Shown here piece by piece: positions 11,162 through 22,465 of a DNA stretch of 64,000 nucleotides. The position numbers and the translations under genes are program-made. The notes beneath the pieces were generated by a model, which worked only from the letters and a program-made list of their open reading frames with translations, was not told the origin of the DNA and did no database searches. The stretch covers positions 744,001-808,000 of the forward strand of contig JAGFMI010000016.1 of NCBI GenBank assembly GCA_021030905.1, in the 5' to 3' direction. Each line of letters begins with the position of its first letter. Position 1 is the stretch's first letter. The stretch comes from Pyrenula massariospora (Eukaryota > Ascomycota > Eurotiomycetes > Pyrenulales > Pyrenulaceae).

Positions 11162-11681
11162 GTGGACGTCGTATCGGAGATGTGGCTCAGGCTTCACGAA
11201 TTTGAAGTACATGGCCACCGTGAATGGTTTTCGTCACGCATAGAGGTAAATGACACATTATTATAGCAGGACTGCGACTGAAACTCGCTAAGACTACGAG
11301 CAACATGAGAGGGCTGAGCCCTGAAATTTGACTAACGATCCTGCGGCGGAGTTATCTGCTACCGTGTTCACGGCTTATTATATATTAGCATCCTTCCAAC
11401 TTAATAGTGTGTCTACATGAAGGGTACGCTAGAAGTAGTACAAAGTTTGCTTACTTGTCCAACAATGCAAGGAGGGAAAGATTTAGAAAGAAGGTGTGCT
11501 ATGAAGGTATAATTATCATTTAGATAAGGATCGCTTCCTTGAGATGACGATTTTACGCTGCACAACGCACACACGACTTGTCACGCATCCACATCGATAT
11601 TTCTGGGTAAGAGAATTGTGCTTTTTCACGCTCTGTCCCTCCGTCTTTAAGATGCTCGCCTCAACCGTCGATATCTCTTCA
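11162..11681. other. Convergent intergenic region (P450 and HsbA 3' ends)
   Basis: About 520 bases holding the 3'-UTRs of two convergent genes. Nothing else recognised. Confidence 0.5.
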
Positions 11682-12197
11682 TCAAAACGATTCATAAGCG
11701 TCGATCGCAGAGTCAAACGCCTGGTCAATGGGCGCAATCAAAGACTGCGCAATAGGCTGCAACTCCACTGGCACCTTGCTCACTACTGCAGATGAGAACT
11801 GATCCGTGACAGCTTTCTCCAGCTTCAAGTTCAGTAGGATGCCTGGGGCTAGCAGCTCCCTCTGAAACACGGGCTTCTTTGAAACGATAGTGTTCAATGT
11901 GCTGGTGACGTCTCCACTCAACTCCTGTACAGTCGTGGCCAGGCTTAGAGCTTCCGCGTCGGTAAGGTTGGCACTTGTGGCAGCGGTGAAGGTGGCTTTG
12001 TTAATGTCGGCAAGGAGAGCAGTTGACTCGGCAAGGATCTTAACGACAGTCAGAGGGTTGCCGTTGAAGCCGCTCACAGTGTCTTGAAGCTGGAGCGTGG
12101 CGGATTCAATGGTTTGGATTGCGGCTGTGATTGACGCGCCATCTGCCCAAACAAAACTGAAGAGAGTCGCGATGGGAAGAATGGAATTGAGCTTCAT
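11682..12197 (-). CDS. HsbA-like secreted hydrophobic surface binding protein, 171 residues
   Basis: The ATG at 12197 begins a signal peptide (MKLNSILPIATLFSFVWADG), so the product is secreted or wall-associated; the frame open further upstream lacks a signal and is not used. The mature part is a helical, Ala/Thr/Leu-rich HsbA domain (ITAAIQTIESATLQLQDTV... through LATTVQELSGDVTSTLNTIV). It matches the hydrophobic surface binding protein A / cell-wall galactomannoprotein family in size and pattern. Members adsorb to hydrophobic surfaces and can recruit lytic enzymes; some are antigens. Cysteines are absent, as usual for the family. A TATA-like box lies about 125 bases upstream. Confidence 0.88.
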   Translation of the reverse strand: MKLNSILPIATLFSFVWADGASITAAIQTIESATLQLQDTVSGFNGNPLTVVKILAESTALLADINKATFTAATSANLTDAEALSLATTVQELSGDVTSTLNTIVSKKPVFQRELLAPGILLNLKLEKAVTDQFSSAVVSKVPVELQPIAQSLIAPIDQAFDSAIDAYESF

Positions 12198-13094
12198 TTT
12201 GAACTTATAAATGGGCTTTGAGATCTTCAAAGACAATAATTTTCCCCCAAAGTGAGACAGGTGGGTTCTTGCGGATCTGTTCCTGAGCTGGACTTCAGGA
12301 ATGGGCCAGGACGATCCCACTTTATATCTGCAATATCATCCTGGTTGCTTTCCTCATGACGACAAATGACTCCTCAATATCCTCATTTGTGGAAGATCGA
12401 AAGGTTGGGTCTACCCCGCTGTCGATATTGCTTACCTAGGCAGAGCTCATTCTTCCTGCCCGTGTTCGAAAGATGTAATGGGCCATGCACCGGGGAATGC
12501 CTAACATCGCCAGCCGAGCGCTGGACTCCCAAATCGCCGAATAGCTTGGCTAGTGACGTGCTAAAACATAGATAGCTCCAGGGCAGTGAACACGTCAATT
12601 GGACACCACCAAAAAACGTCCATTTCAACGGCAATGATGTCAGCCCTGGAGGCTTGGTCTTGAATGCCCTGGATCGTGCATCAAGTTTAGCTATGCTTCT
12701 CTCTGAGCATCTCCGACAATTGGTGGAAGGAGGGTGCAAAGGCAGGATCGTGGCTCGGGGTGCAATGGACGTGGGAAGACAGAGACTTTGGAGGGAACCG
12801 AGGCTTCATGCTGGGAAGCTTTCGAAAAACGGTAGCGGAGCGGTAGATCATCAGGCATGTGAACTCATACACAGCCCGAGAAGCATTGACAGATCCCCAT
12901 AGTCCGGGGGAATATGAATCTGGGGTACATTGCATTAGCGGCGCGGGCGAGGCGCACGAAACGTGGGGAAGACGAGCCGAGGCTTGGAGGGGCAGGAATC
13001 GTGATGAGGCTTTCTCACGTGACTGGGACACCACCAACCCGTCCACGGCAGAGGCACACCATTTTCCATTATCAAATACGACTCGAGCGGGCAT
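12198..13094. other. Intergenic region between the HsbA and methyltransferase genes
   Basis: About 900 bases, including the HsbA promoter. Several frames of 60-135 codons overlap on both strands but none has recognisable content; they appear to be chance openings in GC-richer DNA. Confidence 0.45.
12320..12326 (-). promoter_or_regulatory. TATA-like box upstream of the HsbA gene
   Basis: TATAAAG on the minus strand, about 125 bases above the HsbA ATG. A plausible core promoter element for a secreted, inducible gene; motif match only. Confidence 0.4.
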
Positions 13095-13738
13095 CTAATC
13101 AACGTCCGGTAGGTACCTAGCATCTCTCATGCCAGAATCCGAAGCACATCTCTGATAAACCTCGGCTGCAAGACAGTAGTTCTCAAACACAACCGGGGGA
13201 TGTATATCGGCTTTCACGCGAATTTTATACCCATCCTTGACCTCCCTGACTTTACTGATAGTCAACTCATACCGCCTTTCATTCAGTGCAACTCCCTGAG
13301 GTGGTGGCGTGATTCCCACGAATCGTCCCCCAGGCTTCAAATTGTCAAAGATACTATGCCACATGACAAGCAGCTCCGAGGCATCTGTTGCATAGTTGAG
13401 ATACCAGGAGCCCACCACTATATCGAATTGACCGAGTTGTCCTATGCGACGGGCGCAATCCTGGACAAGGAACTCCACATTGCCGTTACTCACTTCCCCT
13501 CGAAGTGTCATTCTGGCGACTTCATCATAGCGGGCGAGATATCGACACCAACGACGTACGCAGCTCCCCAGGAGATGAGGAGCTTAGAATAGTAGCCAGC
13601 TCCGCACGCTAAATCTAAGATATTCTTCCCCTTGAGATCGCCAAGCGCGGAGCGGGCCTGGCCTCGCTCAATTGCCTCTGCCAGAAAGCCCTTCATGCCG
13701 CTGTAAGTGCTGCCGATCTCATCATATTGTGTAGTCAT
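13095..13738 (-). CDS. Class I SAM-dependent methyltransferase with an apparent frameshift
   Basis: The likely start is the ATG at 13738 (MTTQYDEIGSTYSGM), typical for small fungal class I methyltransferases; a frame open upstream is probably non-coding. Motif I is ILDLACGAGYYSKLL and the acidic post-I residue is in VVGVDISPAM. The frame stops just after ISPAMMKSPE, while the natural continuation (EVARMTLRGEV... then VEFLVQDC, FDIVVGSWYLNYA and LKPGGRFVGI) lies in the next frame, overlapping by a few bases. The two halves fit the family with normal spacing, and no intron with usable signals fits. The 644-base span is one short of a multiple of three, consistent with one missing base. It may be a sequence error, a recent pseudogene or, less likely, recoding. 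Substrate unknown. Confidence 0.75.
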
Positions 13739-14474
13739 CCTGGAGGTGACGTACCTCAAGGCGTTCTGAGAAATACGAACCTTAACGAAGTCCAGAAATG
13801 GCGTTCTAGAAAGGAGACGGAGATTGATATAGGATAGCTGTTTTCCCAGAGTCAAAAATCAAAGCCCATTAATTGACTTGAACTGCAATGATTCCATTTG
13901 TGGTGTACCCCGCAAAACCCTACCTTCATCTCTACTCTTTGATGATCCATCAGGATCCCTTCACGGATATACCTGATCAGCCGCAGCACTATATGGGTGG
14001 TGCTCGCCAAAATGTCAGGATATATCACCGCACCTCTGTTCTGCAAGGCATTCATCCACAGTGCATCGATTTAGCACCAATGATTATCTTGCTAAGCGGA
14101 CAACTACCCAACGGTGATCAGGAGCAAGGTTGTGAAAATTATTTAGACTGAAGTCAGTAGATTTCAGTTTATGTGGAAAATGGTACACGATTATCGTACC
14201 ACTAAAGTATGGTCGAATTGGTATATAGCAACGAAGGACCACTTTTAAGGCGAATTTAATTTTTAGCCTTCTCAGCGAGCCGAAAAACGCTTTTCTTCTT
14301 GCCGACACGAGAGTTGCATAGGTGACGCGACTGTAATGTAGACATAATTGGAGTCTGGGAGAAAGGGTCTGGCAGTGTCCCTTTGATAGCAAAGGCACTT
14401 ATTGAGTGACAGGTTGTCATATCATAGAATGGCTGACCTTAATAAACGATAATTATTGGCCCACAGGTATTGTA
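13739..14474. other. Intergenic region between the methyltransferase and nucleotidase genes
   Basis: About 740 bases: methyltransferase promoter and nucleotidase 3' end. One 104-codon minus-strand frame (14084-14398) shows no recognisable sequence. Nothing else seen. Confidence 0.45.
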
Positions 14475-15237
14475 TTAGGAAGCTGTTTTATCAATAAAAA
14501 GTTCTGCGAAAATAGAACGTAATTCCGAGAGGTGACTGATCTGATAATCCGAGGCCTTTGACGGTGGTGCTGGAACCCCTGGCTCAACGAGATGAACCGT
14601 GCTCCAACCTCGTGCAGCAGCTGCAACACAATTTGAATATGAATCGTCTGTACCGTGTGAGCGGTTGTCTGAACGAAGTAGGAAATATTCACGTACCTAC
14701 AAAGTAGCAGTTCTTCTGCTTCAAGACACCCGAATCATTTTCAGCCTTTTCGAACATAGCCGGGTAAGGCTTGCAGATCATCTCCTTCGCCGCGTAGTCA
14801 CAATAGGTAATACCTTCAAATAAGTCGTCAACTCCGAGAAGCCGGACAACTCTCATGCCGTGAGTGATAAAGGCATTGGTAAAGAGCCAAAGTTTGACTT
14901 TTTCCCTGTCAAATGTTTCTAGGAGAGCTCGAAGTTCAAGGTCAGGTCTCAGAATATCGTCCAGCGGTAAGGCATCATCCACCCGACGATTGAATTCCAG
15001 AGGGTCTACCTGGTTGTGCTGTACCAACCCAAATATGGCGAGACCGTAATCCTTGTAGTACCGTTGATGAAGCATCAGTGCGTCTTCGGCAGATAAAGAG
15101 AGGTGTTCGACAAAGAATTTGTCTATCAAATCTTGCATCAGGCTAAAAATCTTCTTGCTCCGTGGATAGAGACAATTGTCAATGTCGAAGAAGAAGACAG
15201 GGCGGCTGTCCTCTGCCCTGGCCGCCTCCTCACCCAT
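14475..15237 (-). CDS. HAD-family pyrimidine 5'-nucleotidase (Sdt1/Phm8-like), 237 residues
   Basis: Soluble phosphatase that dephosphorylates (pyrimidine) nucleoside monophosphates. Exons 14697-15237 and 14475-14647 flank a 49-base intron (GTACGT...TACAG) in matching phase. The start is the ATG at 15237; the frame above it has only a TTG. HAD motif I is FFFDIDNCLY (nucleophile Asp), motif II LWLFTNAF, motif III the Lys in ICKPYPAMF, and motif IV NCYFVDDSYSN, which is completed only by the splice. The C-terminal ARGWSTVHLVEPG and ISHLSELRSIF segments also match yeast Sdt1-type enzymes, and total length is normal. It has a divergent promoter with the next gene. Confidence 0.9.
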
Positions 15238-15807
15238 TCTGGCAGATGGATGGGCAACTTTTGATTTCAAAAATTCAAGCTTTAGTCGTGGGCAGAAACT
15301 GGCATTGAAGAAAATCTAATTTTTCTCTAGATTTTGCAGCACAGAGGTGGAGATGAAGTTCTACAACTGCGAGAGATTGGGAGAAATAATAGGAGACATC
15401 TCTTATAGGTTGGCCCGAAAGGTCTATGAAAAGGATCGTTTGCAATGCAGAACAAAAGAGAGTCTGTTCAGCTTGTCAGGCTTACTGTATGAAGTGTATG
15501 AAAGACATTCATGATGTATCCTTTCGAGGGTGTGCCACAAGATGCCTTGTCGGCCGAGGTGTGCGGCTAAGAATGCCTCGCGAGGACGGCTAGACTCAAA
15601 ATGGCATCGCGGCAATTCTCCCTGAATTTCAAGTTTGGCTTTGAACTCTGTCACCACCGTCCGACCTCCTTCCCCCATCACTTATTCCTACACCCCGACA
15701 CATCGGAAAGGTAAAGTCCGCCGTGCGACCTGCAGTCGCCTCTTCGACATCTCGGCCGTCATGCTCCTGTGAGCTGTTAGTCTCGTCGGCTTGTGGTCAA
15801 GGACGAT
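15238..15807. other. Divergent promoter region, nucleotidase / 836-residue protein
   Basis: About 570 bases between divergent genes. An 85-codon minus-strand frame here is not recognised. No clear repeats. Confidence 0.45.
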
Positions 15808-18318
15808 ATGGCCGCCGTTGCTGGCTCTGTTGTGCCTGTGAACGGAGTCTTACCTCACCCGGCAGGCTTCGATGAGGCCGCGGAGTACGAGAAGATTCTC
15901 AAGATCTGTCACCAGATCAGTACAGGAACACATCCACGACTCAAAGCTCCTTCGCAGCTTGTTCAGGCCACGCCACCACAGCCTCTCACCAACTCGTCCC
16001 TTTTCCAGCCAAAACATCCATCGCCTTCCCCCAATGACCCAGGTCGACTATTGCCCGGCCTACAACCCAATGGCCAGCCCAAAATTGAGACTTCTGCCAT
16101 GTTATCTAACATCGGCAAGCCTACTCCATCGCAGTTTCTACAGGTCAAAAATAGCCCTGCAGAGCTTGATCCTATTTTCCTACAGAAATCAGATCATCTC
16201 GTTCAAGCAGAGATAAAGCTACAGCGTGAGCGTCTTGAAAAGCAATTAAGGGAACAGCTTGATCATAAGCGCAACTGGGCGAGACAACATACCTCACCCG
16301 AAGAAGCTAAGCCTGACTTTGATGTCGAGGAAACTGTTGCTAAGGCACTGGACCTTGTGAAACCCATTCCTGCTAAACCATTGAAACTTGTCAAGACCCC
16401 CAGCGATTCATTTGATGAAGACTCTCTCTATTCAAGCAAAGCACCTGACTCTACGCCGCGTGGTGGTGATGTGATTGAACGCTCTCCCGTTCCTGGCCCA
16501 CAGGTGCCACCCATAGACATAGACGGCAATGATGCTGACGGTCCTGTAGATCATCACTATGATGTGTTGCACCAGGCTGATCATGCAGATCGAATTTTCA
16601 ATCGACACGATCGCTCATCACCACAGAGAAAGAGATCCCTCAATACCGTGCAGAGACCGCGCAACGATGCACGAGGATCGGACGATTCCGAGGAGCCAGA
16701 GTACTCCCCCCCTGAGCCAACGCAATTTATGGATATTGGAAGAGATACAGCAGCATATGCCAATAATGGGCCGCAAAGCCATCGGAGATATTCCACCGGC
16801 AGATATTCAGATATATACAACCAAGGTGGAAGAAGACACGATTCGCCTCCACCCGATCCAAGGATTGTAAGAAACCATATAACTTCTCCCGTTGCCCCTC
16901 AACCCTCACGCATCTCACCTCTTACTTTGGCCAAGGCACCACCCGCTGCACCGAAACGTTATCGGAAATCTAACGATGTACCTCAGAGACAGATCGTTGA
17001 GCCTGAGTCACTTCGTACAAGCCCCGACATTCCTCCACCCACCATGCAGTCGCGCAAGCGGAGAAAATTAAGAGATGAGGCACCAAAAAGAGGCATCAAG
17101 GGGAAGCGTAGGGCCGCCGTATCTCCAGATCCTGTAATCAAAGACGAGCCTGTATCGCCGCCCCCTTTCCATGATGTCCCACCTCTCAGTATGCAAGGAC
17201 CTTCACAGAGACGAGAGGGACCGATTTATATCGACGTTGACCCTCCTATGGAAAGTCGATACTCCCCCGCTCCAAGAATGGTGGAGTATCAGCCCAGACG
17301 TACAGTTTACGAAGTTGAAAGCCCCGCCGCTCGCTCTGACACGACACCATACTCCCGTGCACCTGCACGCGAGACTCAGCGAGACGACCAGGATCTTCGT
17401 CGAATTGCAAGTCTACGAAGCATGCGGAATGAGTATCCCTTGGAACGACCTCAATCTGTAGCCCATTCACAGCCATCGTATTACTCCAGAGAAGGTGCTG
17501 TCATTGCCAGAGAGGCATATGCTGGACCTGAACGTAGAGTCATCTACGAAGAGCCTGTCCAAGAGTATCACCATCGTGTTGTTCGCGAGGCAAGTCCCAT
17601 GGTGTCGCAAAACCGCGAAATCTATGCACCTGATCCACGGACTTCACAACTAATGCCACCCCCACAGCGCCGCATAGTGGTGGATGAAGTGGGAAACAGA
17701 TATTACGAGACAATTCCACAACCTCGGGAATCCATGTCAGCCGTAATGTCCAAAAGGCGCGTTGAGCTTGGTGATCACGAAGGTGCTGATTTCCACAGTG
17801 GCTCCATCAGAGCAGCTTCAGTTGTTGTTGAGGAGCCTTACCGAGAGCGGCGATATGTCGAAGAGATGGCCCCTCCTCAAGGGTATCGGCGAGTCACAGA
17901 CGTGCATCGAGCCGGGACCGTTGAAAGACGACCGTTCCCCCGTGAAGAAGTGGAACGGCAGCCGATAGCACGCAGCGGCAGTGTGCAGTTTGTTGACTAC
18001 CCTCCGAGACAGACCATGTACATCAATGATCGAGCGGCGCCAGGTCAAGAAATTGTGAGGATGTCAAGCGTGCGACCTCCCCCGAGCCGATATGAAGAGC
18101 CTCAGATCCAACGCGTGCAGAGCGTGCGTCCGGACGGCCGCGACTACGCGATCATTGATGATCGGGCACAGCTGGGAAGGGAGTACACGCCTGTTTCTCG
18201 GCCGGCCTATGAGATTCGGCGAGACACTCGCGGCAACGTGTATGAAATGGAAGATGGAAGGCGTGTATTGGTCGGTGGGGGTATGCAAGGGAGACACAGC
18301 GTAGCACCAGGATATTGA
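15808..18318 (+). CDS. Conserved-looking disordered protein, 836 residues, function unknown
   Basis: A single exon from the ATG at 15808; the frame opens a few codons earlier at a GTG, which I do not use. The family is not recognised. The N-terminal YEKILKICHQISTGTHPRL segment looks folded and conserved, and ELDPIFLQKSDHLVQAEIKL followed by QRERLEKQLREQLDHKR (about residues 125-170) is probably a long helix. The middle is Pro/Ser-rich with a strong bipartite-type nuclear signal (RKRRKLRDEAPKRGIKGKRR). The C-terminal third is Arg/Tyr/Pro-rich with loosely repeated units such as RRIVVDEVGNRYYE, RRVIYEEP and GNVYEMEDGRRVLVGG. I infer a nuclear protein, perhaps in chromatin or RNA work; no catalytic motif is visible. 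Confidence 0.85.
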   Translation: MAAVAGSVVPVNGVLPHPAGFDEAAEYEKILKICHQISTGTHPRLKAPSQLVQATPPQPLTNSSLFQPKHPSPSPNDPGRLLPGLQPNGQPKIETSAMLSNIGKPTPSQFLQVKNSPAELDPIFLQKSDHLVQAEIKLQRERLEKQLREQLDHKRNWARQHTSPEEAKPDFDVEETVAKALDLVKPIPAKPLKLVKTPSDSFDEDSLYSSKAPDSTPRGGDVIERSPVPGPQVPPIDIDGNDADGPVDHHYDVLHQADHADRIFNRHDRSSPQRKRSLNTVQRPRNDARGSDDSEEPEYSPPEPTQFMDIGRDTAAYANNGPQSHRRYSTGRYSDIYNQGGRRHDSPPPDPRIVRNHITSPVAPQPSRISPLTLAKAPPAAPKRYRKSNDVPQRQIVEPESLRTSPDIPPPTMQSRKRRKLRDEAPKRGIKGKRRAAVSPDPVIKDEPVSPPPFHDVPPLSMQGPSQRREGPIYIDVDPPMESRYSPAPRMVEYQPRRTVYEVESPAARSDTTPYSRAPARETQRDDQDLRRIASLRSMRNEYPLERPQSVAHSQPSYYSREGAVIAREAYAGPERRVIYEEPVQEYHHRVVREASPMVSQNREIYAPDPRTSQLMPPPQRRIVVDEVGNRYYETIPQPRESMSAVMSKRRVELGDHEGADFHSGSIRAASVVVEEPYRERRYVEEMAPPQGYRRVTDVHRAGTVERRPFPREEVERQPIARSGSVQFVDYPPRQTMYINDRAAPGQEIVRMSSVRPPPSRYEEPQIQRVQSVRPDGRDYAIIDDRAQLGREYTPVSRPAYEIRRDTRGNVYEMEDGRRVLVGGGMQGRHSVAPGY

Positions 18319-19159
18319 TGAGTTACTCATGGGGCTGCGCCCTCTGGCATGAGAATGTGTACGAGGCTGCTTCGTCTTCGCAGAAAATAGTACTGTATCG
18401 GACGTTGTCACGTGAGCCCGTCGAAAGCTCCATGACTCTTTCGGGCTCTTTCGTGTTCTCACTGTTCAAGTTTTTCGCGCCATGTGTGGCCATCGCGGCC
18501 CAGGGTCTTGAACCTGCATCCAAGGGTTCGTCTGAAGCGTCCGGTCGGGCTCTTTAGTAAGATGCCGAAGACGGAAGCTGGCGCAAAGTAAGCAAGTGGC
18601 CACCGGATTTCTGGGCGAATACTTGATCTTGTAGGTGGCAGCCAAGTTTTGACGTGAGCCGGGCGGGGAGGCTGTGGCAGGCTCAGTTCAACGGCGGAGT
18701 GATGCGCATTGGGATCTGCCAGACCGAGATGGACGCGTCAGAGGCGATAGAATCTCTGTCGTCGACTTACAAAGCTCGGGTGGTAGGCGGAGCTCTGCTG
18801 GCCCCTAGCCTCGACGGGCGGTAGTGGGTGGTTAAACCCTTTGCAGCCGGCTGTGTCAAGGCAAACGACCTGAGCGGCCAAGCGACTCGCTCCTCTCGTG
18901 ATAGCACCGCCTGGCTGCCCCGTCTCATTGGTTTTCCACCCCATTCCCTCCCCCCTCCCACCGATGAGACCGCCCGCCAAACACCGCACACTCCCTGCCC
19001 ACACCCACTCGACCGCCGAGCTCCCTCGAATCCACCAAGCCCACACGCCCCCATCTCCGAGAGCTTCTCCTCGACGCCTCTCTCATCTTCCTCCCACTCG
19101 ACAGTCCTCGCCGACTCGAGCTTCCTCTTTGGAAGACCCTCTCAACATCTCTCCAGGCC
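18319..19159. other. Intergenic region with C-rich leader of the KH gene
   Basis: About 840 bases between two plus-strand genes. From about 18900 to 19159 the plus strand is strikingly C- and CT-rich, typical of a fungal promoter or 5' leader, and holds an inverted CCAAT box (ATTGG near 18927). Long overlapping open frames here are a by-product of this composition. Confidence 0.5.
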
Positions 19160-22100
19160 ATGCACAAGATCACCAACTTCACCGGCCAGGCCCGCCATGG
19201 CTGGGAGAGAATGACTCCGGGCTTTGGCAGCTCCCGCCCTCACCCGGACATGTCAAACTCACAATCTCTCCGTCGCCCTCCTGCTCCCTCTTCTGCCACT
19301 TCCTCTGCATCCGCCGACACGACCGTCAATCTCTCCTTCAATGTGCCCTTCGCCGTCCACCTACCCGGTCCAGACCCAGACGACGTCCTGCACTCCAGTC
19401 CCAACGCTCTCCAACGCTGGACCTTCCCCAAAGGTACTCCGGAAGGCACTCCGGTGCACAAATTGCCGGTGCATACACAAAATGTTGAGAACCTCAGAAG
19501 ATTGTGTCGGCAGCTGGGCGAGGCTAGCAATGGTCGTCTCGAGGCCGCTGTTACATCCTCGGAGCCTAAGGCAGTTCAATCGCTGCACCGGCGGTCCGGC
19601 CAGGTTACTAATGTGTGTTTGTCCGGGGACGGGGAGCTGGTCCCCAAGATGAGAGCAAAGGTCTTGAATGAGACACCAATCTCGCTTGTATGTGTTCATG
19701 GCCCGAGATATTTCATGAAATTACGCTCCTAACCCTTGCAGCGCTCGGCAATCGTGGACATCGACGCCCACCTAATTAGCAATGGGACAGGCGACGGGGT
19801 TCGAGCCAATGTCCTTGCCCACATCAATCTAATTGCACAATATACTGGTACTGACATATTCCTGCTCTATCCAAAAGTCTCGGATCCGGATACAGCTGGG
19901 ATATCCTATGCCACCGGAGCCGAGAACGGGCTCGATCGACGTTTCCGATGTGCTATCTACGGAGATATGGAGAGTGTCGAGCACGCTAAAACGAGGACAT
20001 TGATGATGATTGATCAAATTGTAAGCAAAGCAGAGAATTGCGTCGATAGATATCTAATGGATTGTAGCTCAAGTACAAAGTCGATATGATGAAGCTCGAA
20101 TTGACAATGCACACCCTTGTCTGCGGTCGAACGCGAAAGAACATCAAGTTGATAGAGTCGGCAACGAAGACTGCCATCTACTTCCCGCCCCCCTTCCCTC
20201 GAGTTTTTGGGTACCTGCCTCCTGGCGCTACCAGACGTAGTGAAGATGAGGTCTTTATTACTGGAGAAACTCAAGAGAACATTGTACAGGCCAAGCAGAA
20301 ACTGAGAGAACTTGTCATGGGGGTAAAGATCTACGTCAAGGATGTTGTGGTCTCATCAAGCAAGATCGATAACATTCTCCTTGATCGCCTGGACAAAGTC
20401 CGGAAAGTGATGGAAGCAAATGGCTCATACATTCTTTTCCCTCAATTAGCAAGCCAGCGAGGTTTAGTACGCGTTCAAGGCACCGAGGTACTGCACGTCG
20501 AGAGAACTGTCAGGGAAATTATGGCTTTGGTACGAGATACTGTCTTGTTTGTGATTAGCCACTACTAACGGAGTCTAGGCCGGTCAATTTTATAGCGCCA
20601 CTTGGTGGGTCATAATGCCAGATCCGGCTCAAGGAGGAGTCCTACGAGGACCATCGCCTGCGGATATTCGAACGATGTTGTCAGATATCTGTACCAATTC
20701 TGGTGCCGATTTAAGTTTTGACAAATTCACTTTCTCGATAAATGGATCTGACGATGCTGTGAAAGCTGCGATGATGGTCATCTACCAAATTCCCTTTGTA
20801 AAGCGCACACCCTACCAGATACGCGTCAAGATCGAATTGGCCAACGAGCATAAGGAGTTTGTGAGCGGTAAGAAGAATGGCAAGATCAACAAGATTATGG
20901 GCCAAAGTATGTTTCAAGTTTCAATCTTTGCTTGATGGATGTTGACCTCGAGTTCAGGTAATGTTCAAATCATCTTCGATGGCTTCAATGAGTACAACTT
21001 CTACATTGATGTTTGTGGAACTCAGTACGAGGCAACCAAAAATGGACTGGATCTTGTCGAGCAAGAGATGCCCGCATCCATATCCTTCCACGTACCTGAC
21101 CAATATCATAAGCGCATAATTGGTATCGGTGGACAACATATCCAACGGATCATGAAGAAGTACTCCGTTTTCGTCAAATTTTCAAACGCTATGGATCGGG
21201 GAGGAGTTGGAAAGGAAGATGATGACATCAAGGTGGACAATGTCATCTGCCGCACTCCAGCAAGGAATGCTCAGAATTTGGATCTAGTGAAGCAAGAGAT
21301 TATGGATATGGTAGAGAAAGTTGTACGTGGCGAAAGCCCAAGTATGCCAGAGTCTCCCCAGGTCTAATGCCAGACAGGATGCCGAGTTCGTTTCCGAGAC
21401 TGTAGTGATCAACCGACTCTATCATCGTGAACTTATCGCCCGTATGACTGAAATCGAGGAGCTGGAAAAGAAGTGGAATTGCAAAATTGATTTCCCAAGC
21501 ACCGAGATGGCCAGTGATGTTGTGACTATCTCAGGGCCTGAATACCAGGTCCCTCAGGCCGTGGATGCATTCTTGGTACGCGAAGTCTCCCGCTATGTGG
21601 ACCAAGCATTTAAAGCTGATGTGTGTAGGGAATGGTCCCTGAAAGTCATGAAATCGCGGTGCAAAGCTCTGAAGAGCTATCTGCGTTCCTTGCATCGCCG
21701 GACTTTGACGAAGTCCGCGATAAACTTAAGCAACAATATGAAGTCGATGCCCATGTCGCGGCCGAAAATTCTCGACCAAACAATCGATCCACCGAATCTC
21801 TCTTCCCGCTCGAGAGAAGGCTGGTCCTTGCATATACCCGCAACAACGCTGGTGGCCTGAAAGATGCGATTGACTTTCTCATTTCTCGCCTTGTGGCACA
21901 CGGTCTAGATGCGAGCACTGTCAAGGGCGCAATCCCTCGCCCAAAATCGGATTCTTTCGAAGATTCCCTCCCCTTCTTTGATTCTAAGCTCCTGCAAAAT
22001 GCTCCTGCCCCTCTTTCCACCGACTCCCCGACTCGGTCGACCTTTAATGGTGATGACGCTTCCGAACGTGGCTCCCTCTTCGAGCGCCTCCGTAAACCTG

Positions 22101-22465
22101 GTAGCATGTCGTCGTTCTCCTCTCTTATCGGCCGCAAACACCAGAACGCCTCCCCAGGGTCTTTCTTCAAGCATGCCTCCAGCAATGCTTCCAAAGCCTC
22201 CCTCGTGTCCATGGAGTCTCGCGACAGTGGATATCGCAACCCTTGGAACGATTCTGGCGTCAACCTGCCTGAAGAGGATAGCCTTTGGCCCACCACCCGC
22301 TTCGATTCTATGAACATCAATGGTAACAAATTTCCTTACGGTGGTACCCCCGGGGACACAACTCCCCGGCACGATCACCGCGCGTCTTTTGATAGCGGTC
22401 GTCCTAGCACTTCGAATTCTACTTCTGGATTATACCCGGCCCCAATTGGGCCACCACAGCGTTAG
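19160..22465 (+). CDS. Multi-KH-domain RNA-binding protein, about 998 residues
   Basis: Seven exons join in phase: 19160-19687, 19742-20020, 20068-20529, 20579-20906, 20958-21322, 21378-21575 and 21629-22465. The six introns are 47-55 bases, most with a clear TAAC or CTAAT branch. At least four KH-like repeats follow one another. One near residues 277-350 has a GRTRKN loop; one near 500-575 has GKKNGKIN; a canonical one near 575-654 has IIGIGGQHIQRIMKK; a degenerate one near 658-722 contains ELEKKWNCKIDFPS. The C-terminal 200 residues are Ser/Pro-rich and disordered. It resembles the fungal group containing yeast YLL032C and the vigilin-like proteins. Binding of mRNA or ribosomes in the cytoplasm is inferred from the family. 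Confidence 0.88.

Noticed and set aside
8675-14151. A secondary-metabolite cluster around the P450 and methyltransferase
   Set aside because: No synthase, terpene cyclase, NRPS/PKS or transporter is present; the neighbours are housekeeping-type genes.
18898-19488. 196-codon frame rich in Pro/Ser/Arg before the KH gene
   Set aside because: It arises from the C-rich leader and overlaps the KH first exon in another frame.
21646-22329. 227-codon minus-strand frame inside the last KH exon
   Set aside because: Antisense to the supported exon; no family features.
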